From the NCBI RefSeq assembly GCF_003947435.1, contig NZ_RCOS01000137.1, positions 1-64,000 on the forward strand: a stretch of DNA of 64,000 nucleotides, given 5' to 3'. This stretch comes from Candidatus Methanodesulfokora washburnensis. Lineage in GTDB: Archaea > Korarchaeota > Korarchaeia > Korarchaeales > Korarchaeaceae. Both the position numbers and the translations under genes were made by a program. A model generated the notes under the pieces. That model did no database searches. It had not been told where the DNA came from and saw only the letters and a program-made list of their open reading frames with translations. Position 1 is the first letter of the stretch. The number at the start of each line of letters is the position of its first letter. Below are positions 26,818 through 35,360 of the stretch, one piece after another.

Positions 26818-27761
26818 TGGAGAAGATCTTGCTTTTTGATTCCCGATTGTTAAGCATCTCTCTGCTGCTCACCATAATATTGGATTGGATATATCCAGAG
26901 CATAAAGGGATTATGCTGAAAATACACCCTGTTCATACCTCCTATTACCTGTCGTTGAATTTAGCTAAACCTTACTCCAGCAGATGGAGAGGGGTAGCTG
27001 TCTGGCTCTTTGTAGTAACAGTTCATATTGTCCCTGCCCTATTTCTAATGACAATTTCCTACAAATTATCTCCAATATTATATATTATCATATCTGTTGT
27101 TATACTCAAGTTTTCCATATCTCTAAGGTTGCTTCTTGATATATGTCATCAAGTGCTGGAGAATGTGAAACATGGCGATTTAGATGGTGCAAGGAAATAT
27201 GCCCAGCTGATCGTGAGAAGGGATGTCTACAAGCTGGATGAGGGCAGGATTATCTCAGCTACTCTTGAGAGCCTAGCTGAAAGCTCAGTGGATGGATTTA
27301 TCTCCCCTCTGACATACTACTCTTTCTTGGGACCTATTGGTTCCCTTTTACAAAGAATAGCCAACACATTGGATGGTTCTATTGGGTTTAAGACACCAGA
27401 ATTTTCGAAAGTAGGCTGGTTCTCAGCTAAAGCAGATAGCTTGCTGAACTACATTCCTGCACGTATAGCAGCCCTCTTAATGGTCATATTAGCACCGACA
27501 GTTGGTGGCAGCATAAAGGAATCCTTCAGAGTGTGGAGAAAGTGGCACAATGCCACTGAAAGCATAAATGCTGGGCACCCTATGGCTGCAATCGCGGGGG
27601 TTTTACGCATCAGACTGGAAAAGGTAGGACATTACATCATCAATATGGAATCCAGACTGCCGACATCTGAGGATTTAGCCAAAGGGATAAGATTCATGAT
27701 CACAGTTAATTTTACATATATTATGCTAATTATACTGCCTATATTGTTAATTTGTCTTTGA
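26817..27761 (+). CDS. cbiB: Adenosylcobinamide-phosphate synthase CbiB
   Basis: A 314-residue membrane protein with hydrophobic segments near 10-25, 60-105 and 293-314. Family motifs are LDWIYPEHKG-like start, ARKYAQLIVRRDVYKLDEGRI, ATLESLAESSVDGFISPLTYY and NAGHPMAAIAGVL. CbiB joins adenosylcobyric acid with aminopropanol phosphate in the membrane. Together with CbiZ and CobD it completes the remodelling route. Convergent with cobZ. Confidence 0.9.
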   Translation: MEKILLFDSRLLSISLLLTIILDWIYPEHKGIMLKIHPVHTSYYLSLNLAKPYSSRWRGVAVWLFVVTVHIVPALFLMTISYKLSPILYIIISVVILKFSISLRLLLDICHQVLENVKHGDLDGARKYAQLIVRRDVYKLDEGRIISATLESLAESSVDGFISPLTYYSFLGPIGSLLQRIANTLDGSIGFKTPEFSKVGWFSAKADSLLNYIPARIAALLMVILAPTVGGSIKESFRVWRKWHNATESINAGHPMAAIAGVLRIRLEKVGHYIINMESRLPTSEDLAKGIRFMITVNFTYIMLIILPILLICL

Positions 27762-27839
27762 GCAAAAGAAGGATCCTACTACTTGTATTCAGCTTAAGCT
27801 GTTTAAGAGTTCACCTTCAGATGAAAAGCGGGTCGCTTA

Positions 27840-28325
27840 TTATTTACTCCTTGGTAAATTTTGTGCCTCCCTTAGGGCACGCGTATACATCTTAGAGGAT
27901 ACACCGGCTATTAAAGCTCCTATGGCATCGTTGGAGAACGGTCCGAGTTTCTTTAGGATCCCAGGTTTGTTTTGGTCGAATCTAACATATTCGAATACAG
28001 CTCTAGTTCCTCCTATATAATTAGCAATAGCTATGCCAAGAGCCTCATCAGCCACAGGTCCAGGTCGACCCAGAAGCATCTCCTTTGAGAGACCAGGAAC
28101 AATTCCAGCTTTAGCATCTTCCTCCAAGCGGAGGCAGGCAAATATAAGACATGAAACATTTACATCAGACATTGTATCGAGAAACTCATCCTTTAAGATT
28201 TCCACAGCCTTATCCTTAGTTTCAACACCTGGATGAGGAACGAAAAGCTCTAAAGCTGTATTTATTAGATCTTCTAAGGTGATACCCTTTTCCTCTAAGT
28301 ATTTTAGCAGGGGGGGTTCTCTCAT
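27840..28325 (-). CDS. cobZ: Alpha-ribazole-phosphate phosphatase CobZ (PgpA-like)
   Basis: A 161-residue protein of the PgpA superfamily as used in archaeal cobalamin synthesis. Typical parts are ALELFVPHPGVETKD, the acidic helices around SCLIFACLRLEED, DEALGIAIANYIGGT and FSNDAIGALIAGVSSKM. CobZ removes the 5-prime phosphate at the end of nucleotide-loop assembly. It is transcribed away from btuF over a 315-bp intergenic region; a TATA-like palindrome CCTTTTTAAAGG lies about 30 bases upstream of its ATG. Confidence 0.85.
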   Translation of the reverse strand: MREPPLLKYLEEKGITLEDLINTALELFVPHPGVETKDKAVEILKDEFLDTMSDVNVSCLIFACLRLEEDAKAGIVPGLSKEMLLGRPGPVADEALGIAIANYIGGTRAVFEYVRFDQNKPGILKKLGPFSNDAIGALIAGVSSKMYTRALREAQNLPRSK

Positions 28326-28597
28326 CCTCTGGCCACCAGCAAAGCTGTAGTACCTTTAAAAAGGCATATTTAGAAAAATTAAATGCAGATCACCTGTTTA
28401 TAAGAGATCAGACCCATAGTGATTGCGCACATATGTAATAGCGACTCCAATACCAATTGATGGTCCCACCCAATGAGAGCTATTTAGACATTTTTATATG
28501 TTAAGTAAAAAAAGAGGTAGTTTTGAGATTGATATTGCAGTTAAAAGAGACTTAAGAGGGACAGTGCTCTACAGGAGGCGCAACCTTTATATTTATC

Positions 28598-28644
28598 TCA
28601 CCCTTTAGTACTTGATGTCTGGATAATCCAGACATAAAGGGTGA
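28598..28644 (+). promoter_or_regulatory. Nested inverted repeats at the btuF start
   Basis: The 315 bp between cobZ and btuF contain a TATA-like TTTATATTTAT (28587-28597), then nested palindromes: TGTCTGGAT / ATCCAGACA (28616-28624 and 28626-28634) inside TCACCCTTTA / TAAAGGGTGA (28598-28607 and 28635-28644). The outer 3-prime arm includes the GTG start at 28641. As DNA it could be an operator near the start of transcription; as RNA it would hide the ribosome-binding site of btuF. It does not show the conserved boxes of a cobalamin riboswitch. Confidence 0.5.
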
Positions 28645-30107
28645 AAAAAATGATCAGGAGGTTGGAGAAGATCACAAACAAGAAGGGCTATTTGTGGCTT
28701 GTAATGCTCTTGCTACTGCTTTTGCCAGTAGTTAGCCCTGTAAATTCTCAGACCACAATCAAAGATGATTTAGGGAGAACAGTAGTAATAACTAAGTCGG
28801 AGAGGATAGTATCAATAGGGCCATCCTGCACCGAGATTCTTTATGCGCTTGGTCTGGGGGATAGAATAGTTGGAGTCGATGTATACTCGGATTATCCGCC
28901 TGAGGCCCGATCCAAGCAGAAGATCAGCAATTGGTGGTCTCCTAATCCAGAGGAGGTCTTAGCTTTGTCTCCAGATATTGTTTTCTACTCTGTTGGCTCC
29001 AGTATAACTGTTGAGAACCTTGAAAAAGCCGGATTAACTGTTGTAGCATTACGTCCATTATCCATAGAAGATATTTTCAAAGATATTAAGCTCATTGGTG
29101 AGATAACAGGGAAATCGAAGGAAGCAGAGGATCTTGTCTCCTCCCTTCGAGCAAGAATAAATGCTGTAGAGGATAAGTTATCCTCTATCACGAAAAAACC
29201 AAAGGTTTACATGGAGTTCTGGTATCCTCCTCCTTGGACTTTCGGCTCAGGTTCGTGGTGCAACCAAATTATCAAGATGGCTGGAGGCGTAAATGTTTTT
29301 GGTGATGTGGCCTCACCAGGTGCTAAAACAACAGATGAAGAAGTAATAGCGAGGAATCCAGATGTTATAATCCTTCTTTATGGTATAATGTACAAAGCCT
29401 CAGCAGACGATGTAAAAAAGAGGCCTGGATGGAACATGATATCGGCAGTAGCAAATAATGCAATATATCAGCTAGACGAAAATCTATTTGTGAGGCCCGG
29501 CCCTCGCTTAGTGGACGGGCTTGAAATCCTAGCTAAAGTATTACATCCTGAGGCATTTGGAGTGAATAGTACATTCGCATTTTCACTGGATACATCAGCA
29601 TTAAGGCAGGGAGTTCAGTCCTTTAACATATCAGATGGTATACAGACCGAGATAACAGTCATGAAAGCGTTGAGTAACAGCTCTTTGATCGTCACACTTC
29701 CTGTATCTGGACCAAGTCCACCGGAAGGTGTTAAGCAGATCAGGTACCTATCTATAAGCTCAAGCGCTCCTGAAGGTTTAACCATGATCCTTAGAGTTTA
29801 CTATCCTCGAGAGGAAATTCAAAGGCTGGCTATTGCTGAGGATTCATTAAAGATCTACAAGTGGGATCAAAAAGAGAATAGATGGGTTGCGCTCACTAGC
29901 GCTGTTAACAAGGACGGAAGATATGTTGAAGCCTTAGTGACCGGCGCAGGAAGCTTGATGCTAGCAGGAAAGCCACTGCCGCCGATATGGGAACAACCTA
30001 TCCCACTATGGCTTTTTATCTCCTCTTTGTTGGTCTGTATAGCAGCGTCTGCAGCTATAGGGGCATATTTTGGTTTAAGGAGTGGTAGGAAACATGCCAC
30101 AGGCTAA
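28641..30107 (+). CDS. btuF: Corrinoid ABC transporter substrate-binding protein BtuF-like, membrane-anchored
   Basis: A 488-residue protein. It has a signal peptide (about 17-36), a helical-backbone metal/corrinoid-binding domain (about 38-305: DDLGRTVVITKSERIVSIGPSCTEILYALGLGDRIVGVD-type opening, continuing through NPDVIILL and RPGPRLVDG), then a beta-rich domain (about 320-450) and a C-terminal membrane anchor (about 456-478). The start is GTG 28641 or ATG 28650. Operon order btuF-btuC-btuD inside a cobalamin cluster argues for corrinoid rather than iron-siderophore binding. The beta-rich spacer may lift the receptor through the S-layer. Confidence 0.85.
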   Translation: MKKMIRRLEKITNKKGYLWLVMLLLLLLPVVSPVNSQTTIKDDLGRTVVITKSERIVSIGPSCTEILYALGLGDRIVGVDVYSDYPPEARSKQKISNWWSPNPEEVLALSPDIVFYSVGSSITVENLEKAGLTVVALRPLSIEDIFKDIKLIGEITGKSKEAEDLVSSLRARINAVEDKLSSITKKPKVYMEFWYPPPWTFGSGSWCNQIIKMAGGVNVFGDVASPGAKTTDEEVIARNPDVIILLYGIMYKASADDVKKRPGWNMISAVANNAIYQLDENLFVRPGPRLVDGLEILAKVLHPEAFGVNSTFAFSLDTSALRQGVQSFNISDGIQTEITVMKALSNSSLIVTLPVSGPSPPEGVKQIRYLSISSSAPEGLTMILRVYYPREEIQRLAIAEDSLKIYKWDQKENRWVALTSAVNKDGRYVEALVTGAGSLMLAGKPLPPIWEQPIPLWLFISSLLVCIAASAAIGAYFGLRSGRKHATG

Positions 30108-30140
30108 TGAGCCAGATGGATACACTAAGCGGCTTGCTAA

Positions 30141-31136
30141 ATGGACCTTCTTCCTCACAGTCCTATCTTTTTTTTGATTTTTTCGCTCATATTGGCGATA
30201 TCAATAGGCTCAATTCAGATAAGCTTATCTGATGTCTTCTTCACTATTGTGAAGAAGCTTCTGGGTTCTCAGGCAGGAGGAAATCCAGAATCCATAAAAG
30301 AAACCGTAATCATCGAGCTTAGGCTTCCACGTGCACTTTTAGCAGCCTTAGCTGGCCTTGCTTTGTCCGTGGCTGGTACTGTCTTTCAGTGCATCTTTAG
30401 GAACCCGTTGGCTGATCCGTATGTGCTTGGAGTTGCATCGGGCGCAGGATTTGGTGCATCTCTAGTCATATTTCTAGGAATAGATCTTCTGCTCGGTTCT
30501 ATCTACGTGATACCGCTTTTTTCATCAATAATGGCAATACTAACTGTGTTTTTGGTCCACCTTATAGCAGGAGGAGGAACCGAACTTAGACTATTGCTCG
30601 CAGGAATGGCTGTAAGCAGCTTTTTCTCATCATTAATGAGCATTTTATTAGATTTAGCCGGACCGAGAGCACATGGCGTATTTTACTGGATTTTCGGAGG
30701 ATTTCCCCTAATGGGCTGGGAGTATGTAAATGTGGCACTGCTAGCCGTGCCCTTATCGCTGTTGATATTCATCTTTGCCAGGGATTTGAACATATTGTTG
30801 TTGGGTTATGAGCAAGCTAAGCAATTGGGGGTTGAAGTTGAGAGATTGAGAAAGCACATGATGGTAGTTAGCTCTGTTCTGACAGCGGTGATAATATCCA
30901 TATGCGGTATCATAGGTTTTGTGGGGCTTGTAGTTCCCCACATGATGAGGATTATAGTCGGATCAGATCACCGCATATTGCTACCTTCCTCCGCTTTGGC
31001 AGGAGCATCTATCCTAGTGCTCTGCGATACTGTTGCCAGGAATGTCCTCAGGCCCATAGTCATCCCAACAGGAGTGGTAACTGCCCTGCTTGGTGCTCCA
31101 TTCTTTGTATACCTTCTTCACAAGGGTGTTCGTTAA
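30141..31136 (+). CDS. btuC: Corrinoid ABC transporter permease BtuC-like (FecCD family); start region frameshifted
   Basis: A FecCD-type permease of 331 residues from ATG 30141, with motifs RLPRALLAALAGLALSVAGTVFQ, NPLADPYVLGVASGAGFGA and GIIGFVGLVVPHMMR. An in-frame TAA lies immediately before 30141. A better N-terminus exists in another frame: ATG 30094, behind GGTAGGA, reads 27 residues (EPDGYTKRLAKWTFFLTVLSFF) and hits TGA right after an eight-T run (30168-30175). One extra T would join it smoothly to LIFSLILAISIG. So the gene is either slipped at a homopolymer, mis-sequenced, or starts internally. Confidence 0.85.
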   Translation: MDLLPHSPIFFLIFSLILAISIGSIQISLSDVFFTIVKKLLGSQAGGNPESIKETVIIELRLPRALLAALAGLALSVAGTVFQCIFRNPLADPYVLGVASGAGFGASLVIFLGIDLLLGSIYVIPLFSSIMAILTVFLVHLIAGGGTELRLLLAGMAVSSFFSSLMSILLDLAGPRAHGVFYWIFGGFPLMGWEYVNVALLAVPLSLLIFIFARDLNILLLGYEQAKQLGVEVERLRKHMMVVSSVLTAVIISICGIIGFVGLVVPHMMRIIVGSDHRILLPSSALAGASILVLCDTVARNVLRPIVIPTGVVTALLGAPFFVYLLHKGVR

Positions 31137-32428
31137 TGGCAATCCTGAAGGTCTGCAATATTGAATGCTACTATGAGTCTACCAAAGTACTGGATGGAAT
31201 CAGCTTCTCGATAAACCCAGGAGATTTTGTAGGGGTGCTGGGACCAAATGGATCCGGAAAGACCACTTTGCTGAGAGCCCTGAGCAGAGTGCTGAAACCT
31301 AGGATAGGTGCTGTATTTCTGGAGGATTCAAACATCTACTTGATGAAAAACCGGGAGGTCGCTAAGAATATTGCTGTAGTTCCTCAAGATGCAGCGCCTG
31401 CAGGATTCAACTTGACGGTTTTGGACTTTGTGCTGATGGGACGACATCCACACATGAGCAGGTTTAAGATGGAGAGTGAAAAGGATTTCGCTATTGCCAA
31501 AAGAGCAATGGAGATGACAAATACCCTGTATTTAGCGGGAAAAAATATAAATGAACTAAGCGGTGGTGAAAGACAGCGAGTGCTTATCGCAAGGGCACTA
31601 ACTCAAGAGCCAAAGGTGCTGTTGCTCGACGAGCCAACCAGTCATTTGGACGTCAATAACCAGCTGGAGATAATGGAGCTGTTAAAGAGACTTTGTTTAG
31701 AGAGAAAGATGGCAGTTCTTGCAGTTCTTCATGATTTTAATATAGCTTCGCACTACTGCGACTCACTTATACTGTTAAATGGGGGAAGGATAGTGTCGAT
31801 GGGAGCTGTGGATGATGTTTTAACAAGCGAAAATATAAAAAAGGTATTTCAAGTGGATGCAATAGTGAAGAGAAATCCCATAACGGGCTCTCTATATGTA
31901 ATACCTGCTTTAATCAGAAGGAAGGAAACCGATCAGGACTTTTCCATTCACATAATTTGCGGTGCCGGCACCGGAACTGGCCTCATGAAGATCCTTGCAG
32001 AGATGGGCTTTAATCTCACAGTAGGCGTACTTAATGCGCCGGACACGGATTATGAAACAGCACAGCTGCTGAACATACCTTCTGTGATAGAAGCCCCATT
32101 CTCCCCGATATCTGAGGAGAACTACAGAGCAAATCTGGAGATCATACTTAGATCGGATGCTGTCGTCATCTCATCTGTACCATTTGGCTATGCCAATCTA
32201 AAAAACTTAGAAGCCGCAAGGGAGGCAATAAAAAGAGGGATACCTGTGATAGTCCTAGATGATATACCGATAGAGCAGAGGGATTTCACAAAAGGTGAGG
32301 CGACCGAGATTATACGTGAATTGAGGGATAAGGGGGCCGTTTTCGTTAGAAATGAGCAGGATTTACTAAATGCAATTTTTTACATTAAAAAGAATAAGGA
32401 TTCTGTAAAGCAGGAGGTGATCAGGTGA
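31136..32428 (+). CDS. btuD: Corrinoid ABC transporter ATPase BtuD-like with C-terminal extra domain
   Basis: From the ATG at 31136, which overlaps the btuC stop as TAATG, the protein has 430 residues. Residues 1-255 are a FecE/BtuD ATPase: [28 protein letters not shown] and the switch His (VLHDFNIA). Residues about 262-430 form an extra domain (IHIICGAGTGTGLMKILAEMG, AVVISSVPFGYANLKNL, GIPVIVLDD) that looks like a Rossmann-type nucleotide-binding unit. Such tails occur on some archaeal BtuD proteins and their role is unknown. The longer frame from 30902 is only read-through inside btuC. Confidence 0.85.
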   Translation: MAILKVCNIECYYESTKVLDGISFSINPGDFVGVLGPNGSGKTTLLRALSRVLKPRIGAVFLEDSNIYLMKNREVAKNIAVVPQDAAPAGFNLTVLDFVLMGRHPHMSRFKMESEKDFAIAKRAMEMTNTLYLAGKNINELSGGERQRVLIARALTQEPKVLLLDEPTSHLDVNNQLEIMELLKRLCLERKMAVLAVLHDFNIASHYCDSLILLNGGRIVSMGAVDDVLTSENIKKVFQVDAIVKRNPITGSLYVIPALIRRKETDQDFSIHIICGAGTGTGLMKILAEMGFNLTVGVLNAPDTDYETAQLLNIPSVIEAPFSPISEENYRANLEIILRSDAVVISSVPFGYANLKNLEAAREAIKRGIPVIVLDDIPIEQRDFTKGEATEIIRELRDKGAVFVRNEQDLLNAIFYIKKNKDSVKQEVIR

Positions 32429-33516
32429 AAGATAAATTAAAAAGTAATATGTTATGTTCGGAGTCTTTTGAGGGTAAAACCCTATCGTTGGGAGGTGGTG
32501 AAAATGGAATATGGAAAAAATATAGTATATTTCAGGAACAATGCTCCATGAGTTTGGATAAGATTCTCTCGGTCTTGAGATATCTTTTAGATCTTTCGGT
32601 GAGAAGAAATCTTGCTGAGGGCATTCTGCTTTCTGGAGGTCTCGATACAAGTATAATAGCCTCTATAGCATCCAAATACACGTCTCTGAAGGCGTTTACA
32701 GTAGCCTTTAAGGAGGCTCCCGCGCCTGATATAGGGTATGCATCGATTGTCGCAAGGAATCTGGGACTTAAGCACTTTGTGTATTACTTCGGTGAGAGAG
32801 AGCTTTATGAATCCATTCATCAAACTATAGATATATTAAAAACGTTTGATCCTATGGAAGTTAGAAATAGTGCAGCTATATATATTGCATTGAGAAGAGC
32901 AAGGGAGGAAGGAGTGAGCACAGTGCTCACAGGCGATGGTGCAGATGAGATATTTGCTGGATATAGCTTCTTCTTCAATCTGGATAAAATTAGGCTTAAG
33001 CTAGAACTTGAGAGAATTCAGGAGGCAATGTTCTTTTCCTCTATTCCACTGGCGAGAAATCTCTCCATGGAAGCAAGGCTACCGTATCTTGATCCAGATT
33101 TGAGATCTTTTGCTGCAGAGATTCCTCCAGAATATAAAGTGAGGGAGGAGAGAGGTGCTATTTGGGGAAAGTGGATCCTACGAAAAGCCTACGAGGAAAC
33201 TCTGCCTGAGGAGATTGTATGGAGGATAAAGACTCCGATAGAATTTGGCACAGGAACTACAATCCTTCCAGAGCTTTTTAATAGAAAAATCTCGGATGAG
33301 GAATTCGAGAAAAAGAAAAAAGAATATCTTGAAAGAGATAGAGTGACAATACAAAATAAAGAGCAGCTATTTTATTATGAAATTTATAGAAATATAATAG
33401 GTGTTCCCAGACCTCCGAAGGAAGGAAGAGCTTGCCCATACTGCAATTCGGCCATAGGCGAGAGGGCGACGTACTGCAGAACATGTGGAGCGTCAATTCA
33501 GGAGGGGATCAAATGA
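32425..33516 (+). CDS. Asparagine synthetase-like PP-loop ATPase without glutaminase, with C-terminal zinc ribbon
   Basis: A 363-residue protein containing only the synthetase half: PP-loop LLSGGLDTS (about residue 69-77), GDGADEIFAGYSFF and SMEARLPYLDPDL, ending in a Cys4 zinc ribbon (CPYC..CRTC). The Ntn glutaminase domain of AsnB is missing, so ammonia must come from elsewhere or another thiol/amine acceptor is used. The GTG at 32425 overlaps the btuD stop. The first 41 residues are atypical and ATG 32547 is a credible alternative. Its setting suggests adenylation-dependent amidation in corrinoid salvage, but this is inference. Confidence 0.7.
   Translation: MKDKLKSNMLCSESFEGKTLSLGGGENGIWKKYSIFQEQCSMSLDKILSVLRYLLDLSVRRNLAEGILLSGGLDTSIIASIASKYTSLKAFTVAFKEAPAPDIGYASIVARNLGLKHFVYYFGERELYESIHQTIDILKTFDPMEVRNSAAIYIALRRAREEGVSTVLTGDGADEIFAGYSFFFNLDKIRLKLELERIQEAMFFSSIPLARNLSMEARLPYLDPDLRSFAAEIPPEYKVREERGAIWGKWILRKAYEETLPEEIVWRIKTPIEFGTGTTILPELFNRKISDEEFEKKKKEYLERDRVTIQNKEQLFYYEIYRNIIGVPRPPKEGRACPYCNSAIGERATYCRTCGASIQEGIK
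32473..32519 (+). repeat. Direct repeat, copy 1 (flanks the AsnB/DUF71 cassette)
   Basis: About 47 bases, nearly identical to 34222-34270 apart from two substitutions and two single-base indels. It contains GGTGGTGAAAATGGAATATG, which in copy 2 is the ribosome-binding site and start of cobT. Here it lies inside the 5-prime part of the AsnB-like frame and would open only a 15-codon peptide. Confidence 0.8.
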
Positions 33517-34193
33517 TTCCAGCAGTGGCCTCGTGGAGCGGCGGTAAAGATAGCTGTCTGGCTTACTATAAGGCTATTCAGAGCGGATTTAATGTAAAAT
33601 ACTTGGTGAACTTTGTTGGCAAAGATGGAAGAACCTCTGGACATGGGTTGAGAAGGGAAGTCTTGGCCTTACAAGCTGAGGCTTTGGGAGTCCCTATAAT
33701 TCAGGAAGTAACCACATGGGAGACTTATGAGGAGAGATTTAAGGATGTAATGAGCAGGTTAAAACAAAAGGGAATAAATGCAGCAGTATTTGGGGATATC
33801 TGGATTCCTGAGCATTTGGAATGGGTTGCAAAAGTGTGCAATGAGATTGGCATCGCATACGTGGAGCCCTTGTGGAATCATGATACGCTCGAGCTTCTAA
33901 AAGAGTTTATCAGCTTGGGCTTCAGGGCCATAGTGGTGAGCGTCAGAGCGGATCTCCTCAGCGATGATTGGCTGGGACGGGAGATTGATTACAAATTTAT
34001 AGAGGATATGATTGCTATTAACAAAACGCGTAATATTGATTTATGCGGTGAACGTGGAGAATATCACACACTTGTAATAGATGGACCTATTTTCAGGAAA
34101 AGATTGAGAATAGTAGAAAGGAATAAAATCTTTGGAAAAGATGTAAATAAGTGGCTTTTTGACATCCAGAGATGCGAGCTGGAGGATAAGTAA
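33513..34193 (+). CDS. DUF71/COG2102 ATP-binding protein (Dph6-like PP-loop), cobalamin-associated subgroup
   Basis: A 226-residue protein from ATG 33513, which overlaps the AsnB-like stop as ATGA and has GGAGGGG upstream. Motifs are SWSGGKDSCLAYYKA (PP-loop), HGLRREVLALQAEALGVP, FGDIWIPEHLEWVAKVCNEIG and the C-terminal GERGEYHTLVIDGP. One subgroup of this family makes diphthamide. Another is repeatedly found with B12 genes and was predicted to act in B12 salvage, and this genomic position favours the latter. Both it and its AsnB-like partner are adenylating enzymes. Confidence 0.8.
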   Translation: MIPAVASWSGGKDSCLAYYKAIQSGFNVKYLVNFVGKDGRTSGHGLRREVLALQAEALGVPIIQEVTTWETYEERFKDVMSRLKQKGINAAVFGDIWIPEHLEWVAKVCNEIGIAYVEPLWNHDTLELLKEFISLGFRAIVVSVRADLLSDDWLGREIDYKFIEDMIAINKTRNIDLCGERGEYHTLVIDGPIFRKRLRIVERNKIFGKDVNKWLFDIQRCELEDK

Positions 34194-34221
34194 ATTGAGG
34201 TGATAGGATGAGCATTTTTTT

Positions 34222-34270
34222 GGTAAAGCCCTATCTGTTGGGGGGTGGTGAAAATGGAATATGAGAAAAA
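34222..34270 (+). repeat. Direct repeat, copy 2 (carries the cobT RBS and start)
   Basis: Second copy of the 32473-32519 repeat, 1.75 kb downstream. A short frame of 18 codons (34208-34264) runs through it and ends overlapping the cobT ATG at 34254. Recombination between the copies would remove the AsnB-like and DUF71 genes and leave one intact cobT start. Confidence 0.8.
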
Positions 34271-35360
34271 GTATGACATCATACTTTTCCATGAGAAAGA
34301 GAAGGGTAAGAATTTTCTGTCGGAAGTAGAGGGCAAAAATCCCTTGTTTATCTGCACTATAGGCAATACTCAAGTTGCTAAAATACCGGGAATATCAGCG
34401 GCAGGCAAGTTTCCGGAGATAACAGATTATACTCCCCCTGCAGACGTTGAGCTCCTGTTGTTAGGCTCATGCAAGTGCATTCAAGGAGTTCCCGTGACCC
34501 CTGAAGGTATACCAACTCCAGCATTGATAACAATGTCGGCGTTGAGGCTCGCTAACATACCCGCCATAGTTGTAAACGGTGGAACAAGGATTAAACCCCA
34601 TGTGCCCTTTATAGATGTTGGAGGAGAACCAGGAGAGGATATTAGAACTGGAAAGGCTGTAAAAAATGTGGAAGAGGTTCTAGAAAGGGCTAAAATTGCC
34701 GGAGAAAATTTCTCAAGGATAGCTGATTATCTAGTGATAGGGGAGAGTATTCCGGGCGGAACGACAACAGCTCTGAGCGTTATGCTCGCCATGGGCATAG
34801 ATGCGAGGGGAAAAGTGAGCAGTAGCATGCCAGATAACCCTCATGACCTTAAAACAAGGATTGCGGAGGAAAGTCTTAGAATCTCCGGAATAAAAGCTGG
34901 CTCGCTGACAAATGATCCGATAAAAGCAGTTTCGTTGGTTGGAGATCCCATGATGCCAGCTTTTGCAGGACTAGTTCTTGGGGCTGCTTCGAGAGTTCCG
35001 GTGTTAATTGCGGGTGGAACCCAGATGGGCGCCATTTTAGCGATAATAAAAGCTTTAAACCCAGGAGTTCTAAAAAATATAGCCATTGGGACGACGAGAT
35101 GGATAATATCGGATGCTAAGTCTGATTTAAGGGGCATTGTCTCTCAGATAGCTGATATTCCAATATTAGCAGCTGATCTAGATTTCAGTTCATCTAGATT
35201 TGAGGGATTGAGAACATATGAGAGGGGATTCGTGAAAGAGGGTGTTGGAGCAGGAGGCGCTGCAATAGCTGCCATGATGAAGTCCAAGGGATCTATCTCA
35301 AGGGAAACTTTGCTCGGAGAAATAGAGAGGAATTATGAGAGACTTGTACAGCTGAGGTGA
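34254..35360 (+). CDS. cobT: Nicotinate-nucleotide:lower-ligand phosphoribosyltransferase CobT (archaeal form)
   Basis: About 368 residues from ATG 34254 (GTG codons at 34245/34248 are part of the RBS). The archaeal CobT pattern is clear: CTIGNTQVAKIPGISAAGK, the glycine-rich GGTRIKPHVPFIDVGG, IPGGTTTALSVMLAMG and VLIAGGTQMGAILAI. CobT activates the lower-ligand base to alpha-ribotide. The lower-ligand base used by this organism cannot be told. Overlaps cobS by GTGA. Confidence 0.9.
   Translation: MEYEKKYDIILFHEKEKGKNFLSEVEGKNPLFICTIGNTQVAKIPGISAAGKFPEITDYTPPADVELLLLGSCKCIQGVPVTPEGIPTPALITMSALRLANIPAIVVNGGTRIKPHVPFIDVGGEPGEDIRTGKAVKNVEEVLERAKIAGENFSRIADYLVIGESIPGGTTTALSVMLAMGIDARGKVSSSMPDNPHDLKTRIAEESLRISGIKAGSLTNDPIKAVSLVGDPMMPAFAGLVLGAASRVPVLIAGGTQMGAILAIIKALNPGVLKNIAIGTTRWIISDAKSDLRGIVSQIADIPILAADLDFSSSRFEGLRTYERGFVKEGVGAGGAAIAAMMKSKGSISRETLLGEIERNYERLVQLR

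Noticed and set aside
28400-28640. Cobalamin riboswitch upstream of btuF
   Set aside because: No convincing B12 box or the usual multi-stem pattern; only nested palindromes at the start are seen.
30902-31135. Extended N-terminus of the BtuD frame
   Set aside because: It overlaps conserved btuC codons and gives a Cys/Ser/Arg-rich stretch unlike any ATPase; ATG 31136 overlaps the btuC stop as expected.
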